This document shows positions 21,900-33,236 of a stretch of DNA of 64,000 bases, in pieces. Below the pieces are notes generated by a model. It was not told the origin of the DNA, searched no databases, and worked only from the letters and a program-made list of their open reading frames with translations. Location of the stretch: the NCBI GenBank assembly GCA_009809945.1, contig WTPW01002255.1, positions 1 to 64,000 of the forward strand, read 5' to 3'. The stretch is from Gigaspora margarita (taxonomy: Eukaryota > Glomeromycota > Glomeromycetes > Diversisporales > Gigasporaceae). The translations under genes were made by a program, and so were the position numbers. Position 1 is the stretch's first letter. Each line of letters starts with the position of its first letter.

Positions 21900-23900
21900 T
21901 TGACAAAAGGTTTAACCCAATTATTTGCATCTTTTTAAATCTTAAAATTTCTTCTTTAATATGGGTTAACTTTTTTAAAAGTTCATACAACTTATAAAAT
22001 TTATGCCACAAATTCTCAAAAATACTCTTATATAATTACAATATTATATATAAAAGTTCAAGTTTTACTATTGCAGATTTCCAATATTGATTCCATGAAT
22101 TCCAGATATAAATTTATTTACAAAAAATTATTGTACCAATTTTTTTGATTGGGTTCTATAAGTGATATCCACTCTAATTACTTCGAGCAGAATTATAATA
22201 AAACTCCAAATAAATATTAAGATCATTTATTTTTTTCAATCCTTTCCTTAATATTTTGCTCAAACTCATTTTTTTAAATAAATATTAGATAGATATTCCA
22301 TTAATACATCTAATATTTGTAATAAAAGATGTAACCCATCAAGGAATATAATTAAGTAGTTTAATTACAAAAAACAAACCAGATCTTTTTTTCTAAATAA
22401 TACAATTTGATTAAATATATTTTTTTGATGAAAACCTAACAAATATCAAAAATTTATTTTACCTTTAGTATTTACAATAGGTGGTCAAGAAAGATCCATA
22501 TTATAGTGAGATTTAGTATTATATTTACAAAATAAACAAAATATTCAAAAGTTGAAGCATTTTGGTTCATAATAAGATATGTAAACTTCCAATTATCAGA
22601 AAAATAAAATTTAATAGACTAGTAAATACTATCATTATCAACTATACTATTTTTTTTTTAAATTGTAAAGCAAATAACTTGCCAATATTAGCTAATACTT
22701 TATAATTTTCTTTATCTACATAAAGGCATAAACTAAAAATATATAATAAAAATTAATTTTATTAAAATATATGCTAATTTATATAAAAAAATATACATAT
22801 AGTTATATACCTAAATTGATGATCTAATTTAAGTATATCATTTCCTTCATTTAATAAACAAAACATAACTATCACATGATTTTATTTTTCTAATATTTCT
22901 ACCATTACCTCCAAGTTTGATAAAAAGTATATATATTACCTGGAATTATTACAAGATTTTTTTTATTTTTCAAATAAGTATTAGCTTTAAGTATTGCTAA
23001 AAGAGAACAAAAAGCACATTTCCTATTTGATTATTGTTAACAAAACATTGCTAGTATATTCACTACTATTAATACTAAACTGATTGTTAATTTTTTGTCT
23101 ATATTAAAATTTTTATACAAATTTGATTGTTCATTAATTTATTTATTTTATTTCTATGATTAGCAATTAAATATTTATAAAAAAGAGTTAGTACAACTGC
23201 TATAGACTTTTATATCCATTATGGCCTAAGAGTGCTTCATTACATCAAGTACAATTGCATCAAGTCTTGCTTGAATTGTAAATTTGAATCTTTAAATTTA
23301 ATACAAGCTTGATTTTTTTATAATCAAGTTTAATATGATGTATTTATAATTAATTTTTTAAATAAGTTTGTTAATTTATGTTTAATAATTAATTTATTAA
23401 TCACTTTTTTTAAATCCTTTTTAAACTATTTAATCACTTATATTGTTGTGATTGTAAAGTAATATCTTCAAATAGCTTTTTATACTTATTATCTTTTATT
23501 GTAATAACAGGTTAAGAATTAATTTGTAAACAAGCATGATATAATAGTTCAATATCAAATCCAAATATACAAGAAACACAAAGTTTAGTTGATAGTTTTT
23601 AATTAATTTTCTAATTAAATTTATTATAAAAATAAATAAATATTTGTAAAATTGCACTATTAACTATAGAAATTTTAATTAAATCCATACTTGTAAAAAT
23701 GTGTTAACAACTGCTATAAATAATTTTGTACTATTAGCACTCTATTCTGCAAGTCTTTTATTCCAAGTAATTGTATAATGCACTTTTGAATTTGAAATAT
23801 ATCTTGATTTATACTTAAGGCTTACTTAAAAACCTTTGTCTCAACTATATAACTATTAGGTATTGGATACTGAGATGTATTATTTAAGATTTTTAAGTAA
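21900..23900 (-). pseudogene. Possible decayed ORFs of an unknown element
   Basis: On the minus strand, about 22110-21890 reads as some 75 codons with one stop, with protein-like stretches NSWNQYWKSAIVKLELLYII and ENLWHKFYKLYELLKKLTHI. Further upstream, near 23570-23440, is a stretch resembling CVSCIFGFDIELLYHACLQI then DNKYKKLFEDITLQSQQ. In such AT-rich DNA these runs could be chance. I do not recognise the family; a decayed transposon protein is the likeliest explanation. Confidence 0.25.
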
Positions 23901-24863
23901 ATTTTGATATAAAGAGATAAATACCTAAAGATAAAATATTATAATATGTATAGTATGTTTATTTATTTAAATGATAACATGCTTCAATTGTTGAACTATT
24001 TGAATACTATATCAGCAAAAATATGTATATATAAACTTTATAAATTTTTACATTATATAAAAAAATATAAAATTATATAAAATTTAATATAAAATTATAT
24101 AAGGTTTATAGTATGTAAAAAAAATTATAAATTTATATAAAATTTTATATAAATTTATAATTTTTATTAAATACTGTTAATAAACAAAATTTATACAAAA
24201 AAATTGTAAAAATTTTCATAAATTGTTAATATCATAAGAAATTACAAAAATTTACAAAAGTATAAAAGATTATAAATTACTTGAAAAATTTTAATTTAAG
24301 AAAATATGAATGTTTACAAAAGTATATAAAAGATTATTAGCAAAAATTTTGAAGCAAAAATTAATTAATTTTGATTCAGCTGACTATGAGTCTGATATAT
24401 GATACACTTCTATATATTCTGATCTGGAAGTTTGGTGGTTACAGGAATAAATAGTGATTATTAATTTGATAATTTTGTTTTTTTTGTTAATTTGTGATCT
24501 GCATATAGACCAGTAAAAAACATAATAAACTGCAAAAATATATTTACTATGTTATTTTTGTTTTTTTTTTGAAATTTAGTATATTTTAAGAATAAATTGA
24601 TTTTATCACAAAATATTTTAAATAGCAATAACATGATATGTCATATATAAATTTTTTAATTATGAGTCAAATAAGTAATGCACCTAAATTTCATATGTAA
24701 AATTTGGGCAAATTTTGCTATTTTGACTTATTTAACAAGAAGAAGCTGACTGTTTAATTTCCAGGTATAAGTTTGCGATTTCTCTAGTATTAGAAGTTTC
24801 TTCTTATAAATTTTAAAGATGGTTTATAATAAAATTGCAACTAATCATGCTAATGAAGTTACC

Positions 24864-25044
24864 AGGACCCCGAAATATACATAGATAGGTCAGGTTAATT
24901 ATAGGGTTACTAAAAAAGGAAAGATCTGCAGAAAAAAACTTTAAAAATAAGCAAAAAATTACTATAAATAGAAAAGATCTGCATAAAAAACCTCAAAAAT
25001 AAGCAAACTCATACCTGACCTATCTATGTATATTTCGGGGTCCT
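24864..25044. mobile_element. C-family MITE, copy 1 (hAT-like)
   Basis: AGGACCCCGAAATATACATA and its exact complement form 32-bp terminal inverted repeats. AGTTACC lies on both sides (24857-24863 and 25045-25051). The other arm of the host foldback has no such duplication, which confirms the boundaries. A second copy at 51043 has an 8-bp duplication, pointing to the hAT superfamily. Confidence 0.8.
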
Positions 25045-25262
25045 AGTTACCTAATTTTTTGACAATTTTTACTATTTGTTTATAAAAAATGCATATCATT
25101 TTACCAAATTAGACGATTGTGTTCATCAATTCAGTTGACGGTCCTAATTGTCTAATTTGGTGAATGATATATATCACTTATAAACAAATAGTAAAAATCA
25201 TCAAAAAATTGGCTAATATTGTTAGCACGATTAGTTGCAATTTTATTATAAACTACCTTTAA

Positions 25263-25795
25263 AGGGGGCATCCATAAATAACATTATGCTTAAGGGGGGG
25301 TCCCTCAAAATATAACAATTTTTCAATAAGTAGGGAGTTCTCCAAAATATAATGCAATTTTTTTTTATAAAAATTTGTCTAAACCTTGGTACAGAGGTCC
25401 AAATTGGATGATTTTTGGTACCATTCGAATCATCTTGAGGAGAGGATTCGAATGGTACCAAAATCATTTGATTTGGATTACTAGATCATGTTTTATTAAC
25501 AAAATACTATTGGTTATTATGTTTTCTTATAAAATTACTATAAAATCAATAGTATTTCGTGAATATCACTTGATCCAGTGATCCAAATGAAATGATTTTG
25601 GTACCATTGGATTCGTCTCATAGAGACGAATCAAATGGTACCAAAATTATTCAAATTGGATTACTGGGTTATAATATATCCAAGTTTTTGTAAATTTTTA
25701 TATATAAACATACAGATTTTTAAAATTTTTTTTATATAGTCTAGAGGGTCAAGAGCTACTATGTAAGAGTACATAACGTTATTTATGGATGCCCT
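25263..25795. mobile_element. D-family foldback MITE, copy 1
   Basis: GGGCATCCATAAATAACATT and (complement) GGGCATCCATAAATAACGTT end the element. TAA lies on both sides (25260-25262 and 25796-25798). Inside, ATTCGAATGGTACCAAAAT-type arms form two further hairpins, with AATACTATTGGTTATTATGT near the centre. GG-rich ends with a 3-bp TAA duplication suggest PIF/Harbinger. Copy 2 starts at 49061. The 73- and 68-codon frames across it come from the inverted repeats. Confidence 0.75.
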
Positions 25796-26239
25796 TAAAA
25801 TTTTATAAGAAGAATCTTCTAATGCTAGAGAAATCGCAAACTTATACCCAGAAATTAAACAGATAGCTTCTTCTTGCTAAATAAGTCGAGAAAGCAAATT
25901 TTACTCAAATTTTATATATGAAATTTAGGTTTATCACTCATTTGACTTATAATTAAAAAATTTACACACATGATCTGCATAACAAATTGTGTTACTAATA
26001 GCTATCTATTAATATTAATTTATATCGATTAAAATTAAATATTATATATCGATTAACTTGTTATAAATTAATATATATCTATAATTGATAAATATCAAAA
26101 TTAAAATATAAATTATTATATATCTGCTAATCGATTGTTATCATATTCATTAGTAGTTTTGAAATGTTTTAAAATATTTCAAAATATTTTAGAACTAGAA
26201 AACCAAGCTGAATCAGTAGATCTGTAATCTGGATCATAC

Positions 26240-26650
26240 CAAGTACTAGAGTAAGGAGCATGAAGTTCATAGGCATGCCCTCTTGTGCATGCCTCTGTGC
26301 ATACCCCTGGGCAGTGTTGTCACAGGACAGCTTTGGACAATGATTTGGACAATTTTGGACAATTTTGAACAATTAAATAAAGTAAAATTACTTAAAATTT
26401 TATTAAGATAACCTATTTTAATTTTAACTAGAATGTGTCCAGTATCAAAAAATACATATAGTTGTATATTTTTTAGATAGATTTATTAATTATTAAAGCC
26501 TGGACAAGCTTTGAACAATCTTGGATGTTTGGACAATTTTGGATGTGGACAAGCCAAAAAAGGCTGTGGACAGCCAAAACGTACAACACTGCCCCTGGGC
26601 ATGCCTTTAGACCAAAAGGCATGCTTCTGTCACATGATTACCCATATATA
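26240..26650. repeat. GGCATGCC-rich repeat interrupted by a hAT MITE
   Basis: GGCATGCC-like words occur on both sides of the insertion at 26312-26591. Without the insertion they form one compact cluster like that at 17125-17200. Confidence 0.5.
26312..26591. mobile_element. hAT-type MITE, 280 bp
   Basis: The ends CAGTGTTGT and ACAACACTG are inverted. CCCCTGGG, 8 bp, is repeated exactly on both sides (26304-26311 and 26592-26599). The subterminal regions carry repeated TTTGGACAATTTTGGACAA-like words, as expected for hAT transposase binding sites. It has no ORF of its own. Confidence 0.85.
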
Positions 26651-26876
26651 AATTTAGTAATGAAAGCATTTAAAAATTTAAAATTTATAAATTTTATTTA
26701 ATACTATATATTCTGCTTAATATAATAACTATTCCCTTTATTACTATAATAAACCTGATTTTTAAATAAACTATTATATTGCCCATATTTTAGTAATAAC
26801 ATAATTATCCTAGTCAATTTAAGAAAAATAACTGTACTAATAAATAAATAAATCATCTACTAACATATATGCATTT

Positions 26877-29325
26877 ACATCAGCGAATTATATATACGTA
26901 ATCTTACGTAAGATATTATGGTCCATAATATGACAAAAATCTTACGTTTTGTATGTTGTATTACATAATATTTACGTTAGATTACGGTAATATTACGGTT
27001 ATTATTTTGAAATATTTCGAAATATACCAAATAAAAAAATTCATGCAGATCAATAAACTAATGCGGCAGAAGGTAATATTTTGATATTTTCGCATTGTTT
27101 TGCAATATTTTGGATCTTTTCGCATTGTTTCACAATATTTGGCAAATTTTTGCAAATTTTCAAAATTTTTTAAAAAATAAATAAACAATATACATATTCA
27201 CATAATCATGCTTTTTTACAGGTTTTCGCTTTATTTCGCAAGGTTTCGCAATTTATTATAAAATTTTACATTTTTTTATTTATTATTATTTTTTTATTTA
27301 TTATTATTATATATTATATATATTATATTATATATTATATTTTAATTATTATCCCTTAAACTGTATTTCAGGCAAATTTGCCTGGAATTTTTAGACATAT
27401 TTACAATTTTTTAAATAAAATAAAAGTTTATTAAGAATATGGGGTATACTTTATTTATAGAATATTTTCTTTAAAATATATTTTATAAACTTTATTATAA
27501 AAATTTTTTAAAATTATTAATAAACTTTAAAGTAATAAAAGTTTGAAGTTTTTAATTTAAAATTTTTACTATAAAGCTTTTCTTTAGATTTTCTTAAATT
27601 TTATATGTTCCCGTCTATAAAAAAAATTTTTATTTCTAATTAAAGTCCTAGTTTTTACAAGTAAATCACAAAAGTTGCAATAATTAAAGTTGTAATCCTT
27701 TTTATAAACTACAATATAGTATTAGAACAGGGAGCTAGAGCTAATATTTATAGAGTTCGCCAAGAATAAGTAAATAATTTTTTTGGCTAATAAATTTTTT
27801 AAAATTTGTCTATTTTTAGCTTATAAGCAACTTAAACTTTTTTTCTTATAATATAAAATTAAATACTACTATAATATAATCTTTATTTTCAAATATTATC
27901 AAAAAAAATTTTAATTAAATATTTTAAGTTTTAAAAAATATAGATCATAAGCATATTTATAGCAATTTTCCAAGCAAATTTGCCTGGAATTGCTTACAGT
28001 TTAAGGGATACATTTTTTACAGTATTATTTTTACATTATTATATAATATTTTAACTACTTTTGCACTTTTTCGCATCTAATTCTATTACTATATACAAAA
28101 AACTAGCCCTACACACTTATTTTCGCTCACTCACAGTTAGCTATTATCTTCACTTCTTTGTTTTCTATTGTTTTCGCTTTGACTACTTCTTTTGTTTTGG
28201 CTATAAACTTCGTTTCGTACTCTTTTTCTAAAAACTTCAAAATAAAAAACATTTTTTAGAAGTGTTGGTTCTTGCGAATTGCCGAAAAAAGTCGCAAAGT
28301 GTCGAAGAAGTTAGGAATAAATAAACTAAAATAAAAATTAAAAAAATAAGTAAAAAAAAAAAAACAAAAAAACAAAAAGTGTAAGCAAACTAATAAAAAA
28401 AAATAAACGAAGCCCCAAATCTTTGTAAGAGTTCACGTTCTTGTAAATTCAGAAATTGCAAAAGCCGTGTTAATGTTCTTGCAAAATGCCAAAAAAGTCA
28501 TGAAGTGCCGAAAAAGTCTGGGTTGTTTTTCTTGCAAAGTGCCAGGAAGTAAGGGTTCTGTTCTCGCCAAGTGCCGAAATAAAATAAATTAATAAAAAAA
28601 ATTTTAAAATAAAACAAAAAAAACAAAAACAAAAAACATGAAACGAAAAAATAAATGATGCAAAACCTTGCAAAAACTTGCACAAACTTGCAAAACCTTG
28701 CGAAAACTTGTGAAAACTTGCGCCTAACTAAATCCATTTCTCTAAAGAAGCGTTCTTGGTGTTCTTGAAAGTGTCAGAAGTCTGAGTAGACATGCGCAAG
28801 GTTTCGAAAAGTTGTATGTCTTCTTGCAAAGGTGTTCTTGTAAAAGTGCCAAAATAAAAAATAAATTAAAAAAAATTAAAAAGTAAAAAAAATTGAAAAA
28901 TAAAAACAAAAAAACGAAACGAAAACAAAAAATGAAGCGAAAATAAAAAACGAAACGAAATAAAAACAAAAAAGCAAAAAAAAACAAATAGAAGATCTAA
29001 TTATAAACAAAAGATCTAATCTGATCTTGTAGTACAGAATTTGAATATCATCGAACTATTTCGAACTATTTCGAAAAATCAGTCTAATGCGCAATCCAGG
29101 TTACAGATCTACTGATCCTGATCCAGNTTNGTTTCCTAGTCCTAAAATATTTTGAAAAGGATCGAAATATTTCGTAACCTATTTCGAAATATTTCGAAAT
29201 TACTTTCGTAATATTTCGAAAATTTGATATTTCGAAATATTTCGAAATATATTACGTAATATTTTGCTTATATTATGGTTTGTAAGATCTTACGTAAGAT
29301 TACCTATTATAAATTTGCTGATGTA
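26877..29325. mobile_element. Large inverted-repeat element with TTACGTAA/TTTCGAAA motifs (family Z)
   Basis: ACATCAGCGAATTATATATA followed by CGTAATCTTACGTAAGAT on the left is matched on the right (complement) by ACATCAGCAAATTTATAATA and GGTAATCTTACGTAAGAT. Inside each end are runs of TTACGTAA- and TTTCGAAATA-like words. The middle (28080-28990) alternates A-rich stretches with repeats of CTTGCAAAGTGCCGAAAAAG. Phe-rich minus-strand frames there are products of these A-rich runs, not genes. A Q-family MITE is inserted at 27352-28008. A diverged relative lies at 30833-32205. Confidence 0.6.
27352..28008. mobile_element. Q-family foldback MITE, copy 3
   Basis: TCCCTTAAACTG and (complement) TCCCTTAAACTG are exact inverted tips, with TA on both sides (27350-27351 and 28009-28010). 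AGGCAAATTTGCCTGG lies next to the left tip, and a close variant next to the right tip. The arms are strongly similar to copy 1 at 3959-4612. Confidence 0.75.
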
Positions 29326-29416
29326 GTTCAGTTTTTTTTCATAATAATTTAAAAGATAATTGATAATAATAATGGGCCAAAATTAACAGATTGCTAGCAA
29401 ATTTGTATTATGCTAA

Positions 29417-29548
29417 GGGGAGGGCTGAAATCAGCTGATTTCCTAGAAAAAAGGGCTAAAAAAGTAAAAATTTAATATAAAAACCTAACTAAAAGAGGGG
29501 GGTCAAAATTTTGGCCAAAATCAAATCAGCTAATTTCTGGTAGCGCCC
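29417..29548. mobile_element. Small PIF/Harbinger-like MITE (family H)
   Basis: GGGGAGGGCTGAAATCAGCT on the left is matched by (complement) GGGCGCTACCAGAAATTAGC on the right. TAA flanks both sides (29414-29416 and 29549-29551). Confidence 0.65.
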
Positions 29549-29886
29549 TAATATATATGCGATCAATAGCATTGAAACAAAATATTATAAAATAGTTTAA
29601 TTTATAAGTTTCATATTTAAATTAATTCTATCACATAATATAATTTTTACTTCCAAGCTAATGTTCATACATATTACCTGCAGTCACAAATTTACTACTT
29701 AGCAATGTCAATATACAGGCCCAATTTTTCAATATTCTTTAGTTAGTTTTTATTTGTATATAATTATAATTGTTAGTAACACAAAAATATAACAAAACAA
29801 ACCATACAAGCACTAAGCACAAATCCATAAATCAGATAATTGCAATTAGGCTGAGTATTTAATAAAAAATACTATTTGATATGATA

Positions 29887-30032
29887 AGGAGAGTGACAAA
29901 AATCTTTTAGAGGAGAAGGAGAAAAAAAATGTTGAAATTATATATAGAAACCTGAATCAAATTTATATTAAAAAGGGGAGGAGAGGGAGTAGATCTCTAA
30001 TAAAAATAATCAGGTGATTAATAATATAGCCC
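29887..30032 (+). mobile_element. PIF/Harbinger-like MITE (family I), copy 2
   Basis: This is the opposite-orientation partner of 919-1070. Shared words include GGAGAGTGACAAAAATC, AATTATATATAGAAACCTGA and AATAATCAGGTGATTAAT. The ends are GG-rich, but the flanking duplication is no longer exact. Confidence 0.6.
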
Positions 30033-30083
30033 TATTAAGTTAATTAAGATATAAATGTGTTGTTAAAACAAAAAAAAGATGCA

Positions 30084-30576
30084 AGGGTGTGATGACTTAG
30101 AGAAGTGGTAAGTTGTTACCCCAAGTGGCAGGTCTAGGTTCAAATCTTACTGGCGATACTTTGAAAAATAGACCTGTGTTCTGGTAACTATTTCTCATCG
30201 ATTGGTTGGGTATACTACCTGTAGCCCTTGGTACACTATCTCTAATGGGAGCCTTCAGGTATTCAAAATTCCAAGAAACCAGAAAAATAAAAACCCATTT
30301 GGCAAATCTCGAGTAAGAAGGTAGCAAAGATCTTTGATAGTGCTACCAAAGCTGGAATATCAGAAACTAGAGCTGGTGAATTAGATGATAAAACTCTTGA
30401 AAAGGGGGTTCACTAATCTGGCCACCAGAGTTGTACCAGAGAAAAAGAACCTATGTTCCAGCAGTAGGTACCAAGGGAAAAAAGCCATATTGATCCTTCC
30501 AGGCTAACTGGTTTAGAAGTTTGTGGATCTGGTATAAGGACTAGTAGAATGGTGAGGTGGGTGCTAGGATCAGAGC
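30084..30576 (+). mobile_element. SINE-B copy, 3' truncated
   Basis: It follows 7208-7690 throughout, including the tRNA-like head and the GGTTCAAAT B box near 30137. It stops at about 30576, where a Y-family repeat begins. The 76-codon minus-strand frame is a shadow of this element. Confidence 0.7.
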
Positions 30577-30832
30577 ACATCGGCAAATTTTATATATAGA
30601 TATATATTGATTACTAACTGGTAAGATATATATCGATGATCAACACTCCTGCCGATTATTATCGATAGTGATAGTAATCGATATAAATCTGGTTAATTGA
30701 TATATATCTACTAGATATATATCGATTACAGGATTAACCAGATATATATCAATAATTAACACCCCTGCCGATTATTATCAATAGTGATAGTAATCGATAT
30801 ATATCTAATATGTTATCAATTAATAATTCATA
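30577..30832 (+). repeat. Y-family dyad-rich repeat
   Basis: After a CGGCAAATTTTATATATAGA end, blocks of CCTGCCGATTATTATCRATAG followed by TGATAGTAATCGATATA occur twice, interleaved with GATATATATC dyads. Related sequence is at 1-45 and 37476-37605. Confidence 0.6.
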
Positions 30833-32205
30833 TAATCATGCTCGCAAGGTTTCACAATTTATTATAAATTTTATTTTTTTTATTTATTATTATTATATAT
30901 TATATTTTAAATTAAATAATTAATATTTGCAAGTTTTCACAATTTAATATAAAAATTATTTATTTATTATTATTATATATTATATTATATTACATATTTT
31001 TATTATATATTATTATAAAAAAAAAATGAAAAACCAAAAAAAAACCTCCAAAAAAAAATAACAAAAAAAAACAAAAATGAAAAAATAGTAATAATTTTTA
31101 ACTACTTTCGCATTTCATCACATTTACTATTATATTCGCTCATATTTACTAATTCTTGCAAAGTGTCAGAGAAGTTAGAGTTGTTGTTCTTGTAAGTACC
31201 AGAAAGTCAGATCATTTTCTTGCAAAGTTTCGAAGAAAGTCAGGAATAAATAAAATAAAATTAAAAAAATAAGTAAAAAAAAGAAAAACAAACAAAAAAT
31301 AAAAATGTAAGCAAACTAAATAAAAAAAAAACAAAGCCCCAAATCTCTATTTCCCTGAAGTAAGAGTTCGTTTCTTGCAATTCAGAAATCGTTGAAGATT
31401 TTCACAATGTGCCGGAATAATAAAAAAATAAAAATTAAAGAAATAAGTAAAAAGAAAACAAACAAAAAAAATGGAATGTAAGCAAACTGAATAAAAAAAA
31501 AACAAAACCCCAAATTTCCATTTCTCTAATGTAGTGTTCGTGATAGAAATTGCTAAAAACAAGTTGTATATATTTTTGCAAAGTGGCGGAAAAGTCTGGG
31601 TTGCTTGCAAAGTGTCGAAAAACCTATGTTATTTTTCTCACAAATTGGCAGAATATTAAAAAAAAAATAAAAAACAAATAAAAACAAAAACAAACAATAA
31701 CGTCAAACGAAAAAATAAATAAAGCACTAACTAAACCTTTATTTCTTTAAAGAGGTGTTCTTGGAAATTTACAAATTGCTAGAGAAAGCAATTGTGTGTT
31801 TTTGCAAAGTTTCGAAAGGCTGAGTTGGCTTGCACATAGTTTCGAAAGGTCGTTAGATTTCCAAAAGTTAGAGTTGGTATTTGTTGTAAAAATAAAATAA
31901 AAAAATTAAATAATAATAAAGAAAAAAAATGAAAACAAAACGAAACTAAACGAAACTAAATGAAATGAAATGAACCAAAAAATATCAAAACGAAACAAAA
32001 ATAAAAACGAAAAAACAATGTAAAATTAATAGAAAATCTAAATTATAAGCAAAAAAAAAATAAACAAAGATCTAATCTGATTTTGTACTACAATCATCAA
32101 AACATTTCGAACCATTTCGAAAATATTAGTCAAACACGTTCTTGGTATGATCTAGGGTACAGATCTACTGATCTAGCTTGATTTTCTATTTTTAAAATAT
32201 TTCAN
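30833..32205 (+). mobile_element. Diverged, truncated copy of element Z
   Basis: TCATATAATCATGCTCGCAAGGTTTC aside, the order of features matches 27200-29140: a TTTATTATTATTATAT tract, A-rich stretches, CTTGCAAAGTGTCGAAAA-type repeats, then AGATCTACTGATC. The left end is replaced by a Y repeat, and the right end stops at an N (32205). The 87-codon minus-strand frame at 31347-31610 is A-run derived. Confidence 0.5.
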
Positions 32206-33236
32206 TATAGTATCTATTAATATTTTAAATAAGTTTATTTAGAACCCAAAATTATAATCTATTAATAAAATTTTGATAAAATTTTTTTTAAAATCAACCA
32301 ATCAGATTCGTCTTATGTGGGGGTACCCCTTGAAAAAAAAATATTACATAATATCTGATAAATTAGAGCATATATAAAATTTATAGTACAAGAAATAAAA
32401 GTGAGTTATAGACAANCAATACTATNCTTTTANCTAATAAATANCAAACTTTTTAATTATNATATTTATATAAATATTTGGCTTCGGACAAACAATGCTA
32501 TGCATTTACCTAGTTTAAGTAAGATATTATATAATTTTTTAAAATTGAAATATATTTAATATTCAATGAATATTCAGTAAATTTTCATTAAATATTTTCA
32601 AAATTTTTGAACAATATTCGAATAAAAAAATATTGAACAAATGAATATTCGAATACTTATTTTTGAACAAGTCAGATCTCTATAGTACAGATATGAAATT
32701 TGTGTAATATATTTCATATACAAATATTAGTTATAACATGCTCTGATTGGATTATGCAGATTGTTTACTCAGATAGGATATGCATGATGTAATTAGTACG
32801 TAGGTGAATTTAATAAATAGGAGATGTGATCAAAATATCACTCTTTCTCTAGCGCAATAAAGAGTGTATAGAGGTTGTTTGTAAAAGTGCAAGGTGGATA
32901 TTGCATTTTTTTTGTAATAGAGAAAATAAGGAACGTATTTGGGTTAGTAGCAAACAAAGAAAACCAATAAATATTAAACGAGTGCAGAACTAAATTTGCA
33001 GAGCAAGTAGGTATCAGGTGACTGTAAGCATATTCTATTTACTTATAACTAACAATAGCTTTTTAATTGTTGAACTAGGGCCGTTCACTTCTATTTATAT
33101 TTGCTATAACCTTTTTTATGAAAAATAAAGCAGGCACAGCATTATATTTGAAAACAGACTAGACTTCACCATCTTTGTTACTATACCATATTAAAGNCTT
33201 TAACTTTTTAATAGTTTCGAAATAGAGCCACAAAAT
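32206..33236. other. Upstream region of MULE copy 1
   Basis: Bases 32283-32368 repeat 728-825 in the opposite orientation. Several N bases interrupt 32416-32461. 32560-32650 holds AATATTCGAATA-type words. I could not identify a MULE terminal inverted repeat here, nor a match to the sequence after copies 1 and 3. Confidence 0.4.

Larger units (their letters stand above)
24641..25970. mobile_element. Foldback element of about 606 bp, split by two later MITEs
   Basis: Outer arms pair over long distances. 24651-24830 and 25799-25965 are complements (for example AAGTTTGCGATTTCTCTAG and its complement). 24831-24855 pairs with 25222-25255 (TTATAATAAAATTGCAACTA). 25052-25110 pairs with 25145-25215 (AATTTTTACTATTTGTTTAT). 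The arms are contiguous only if the MITEs at 24864-25044 and 25263-25795 are removed with one copy of their target duplications. The loop lies around 25112-25148. No ORF. Confidence 0.75.

Noticed and set aside
28470-28987. Three Phe-rich minus-strand frames that look like membrane proteins
   Set aside because: The hydrophobicity comes from A-rich tracts read in reverse. Two of the frames overlap each other, and the tracts alternate with a simple repeat.
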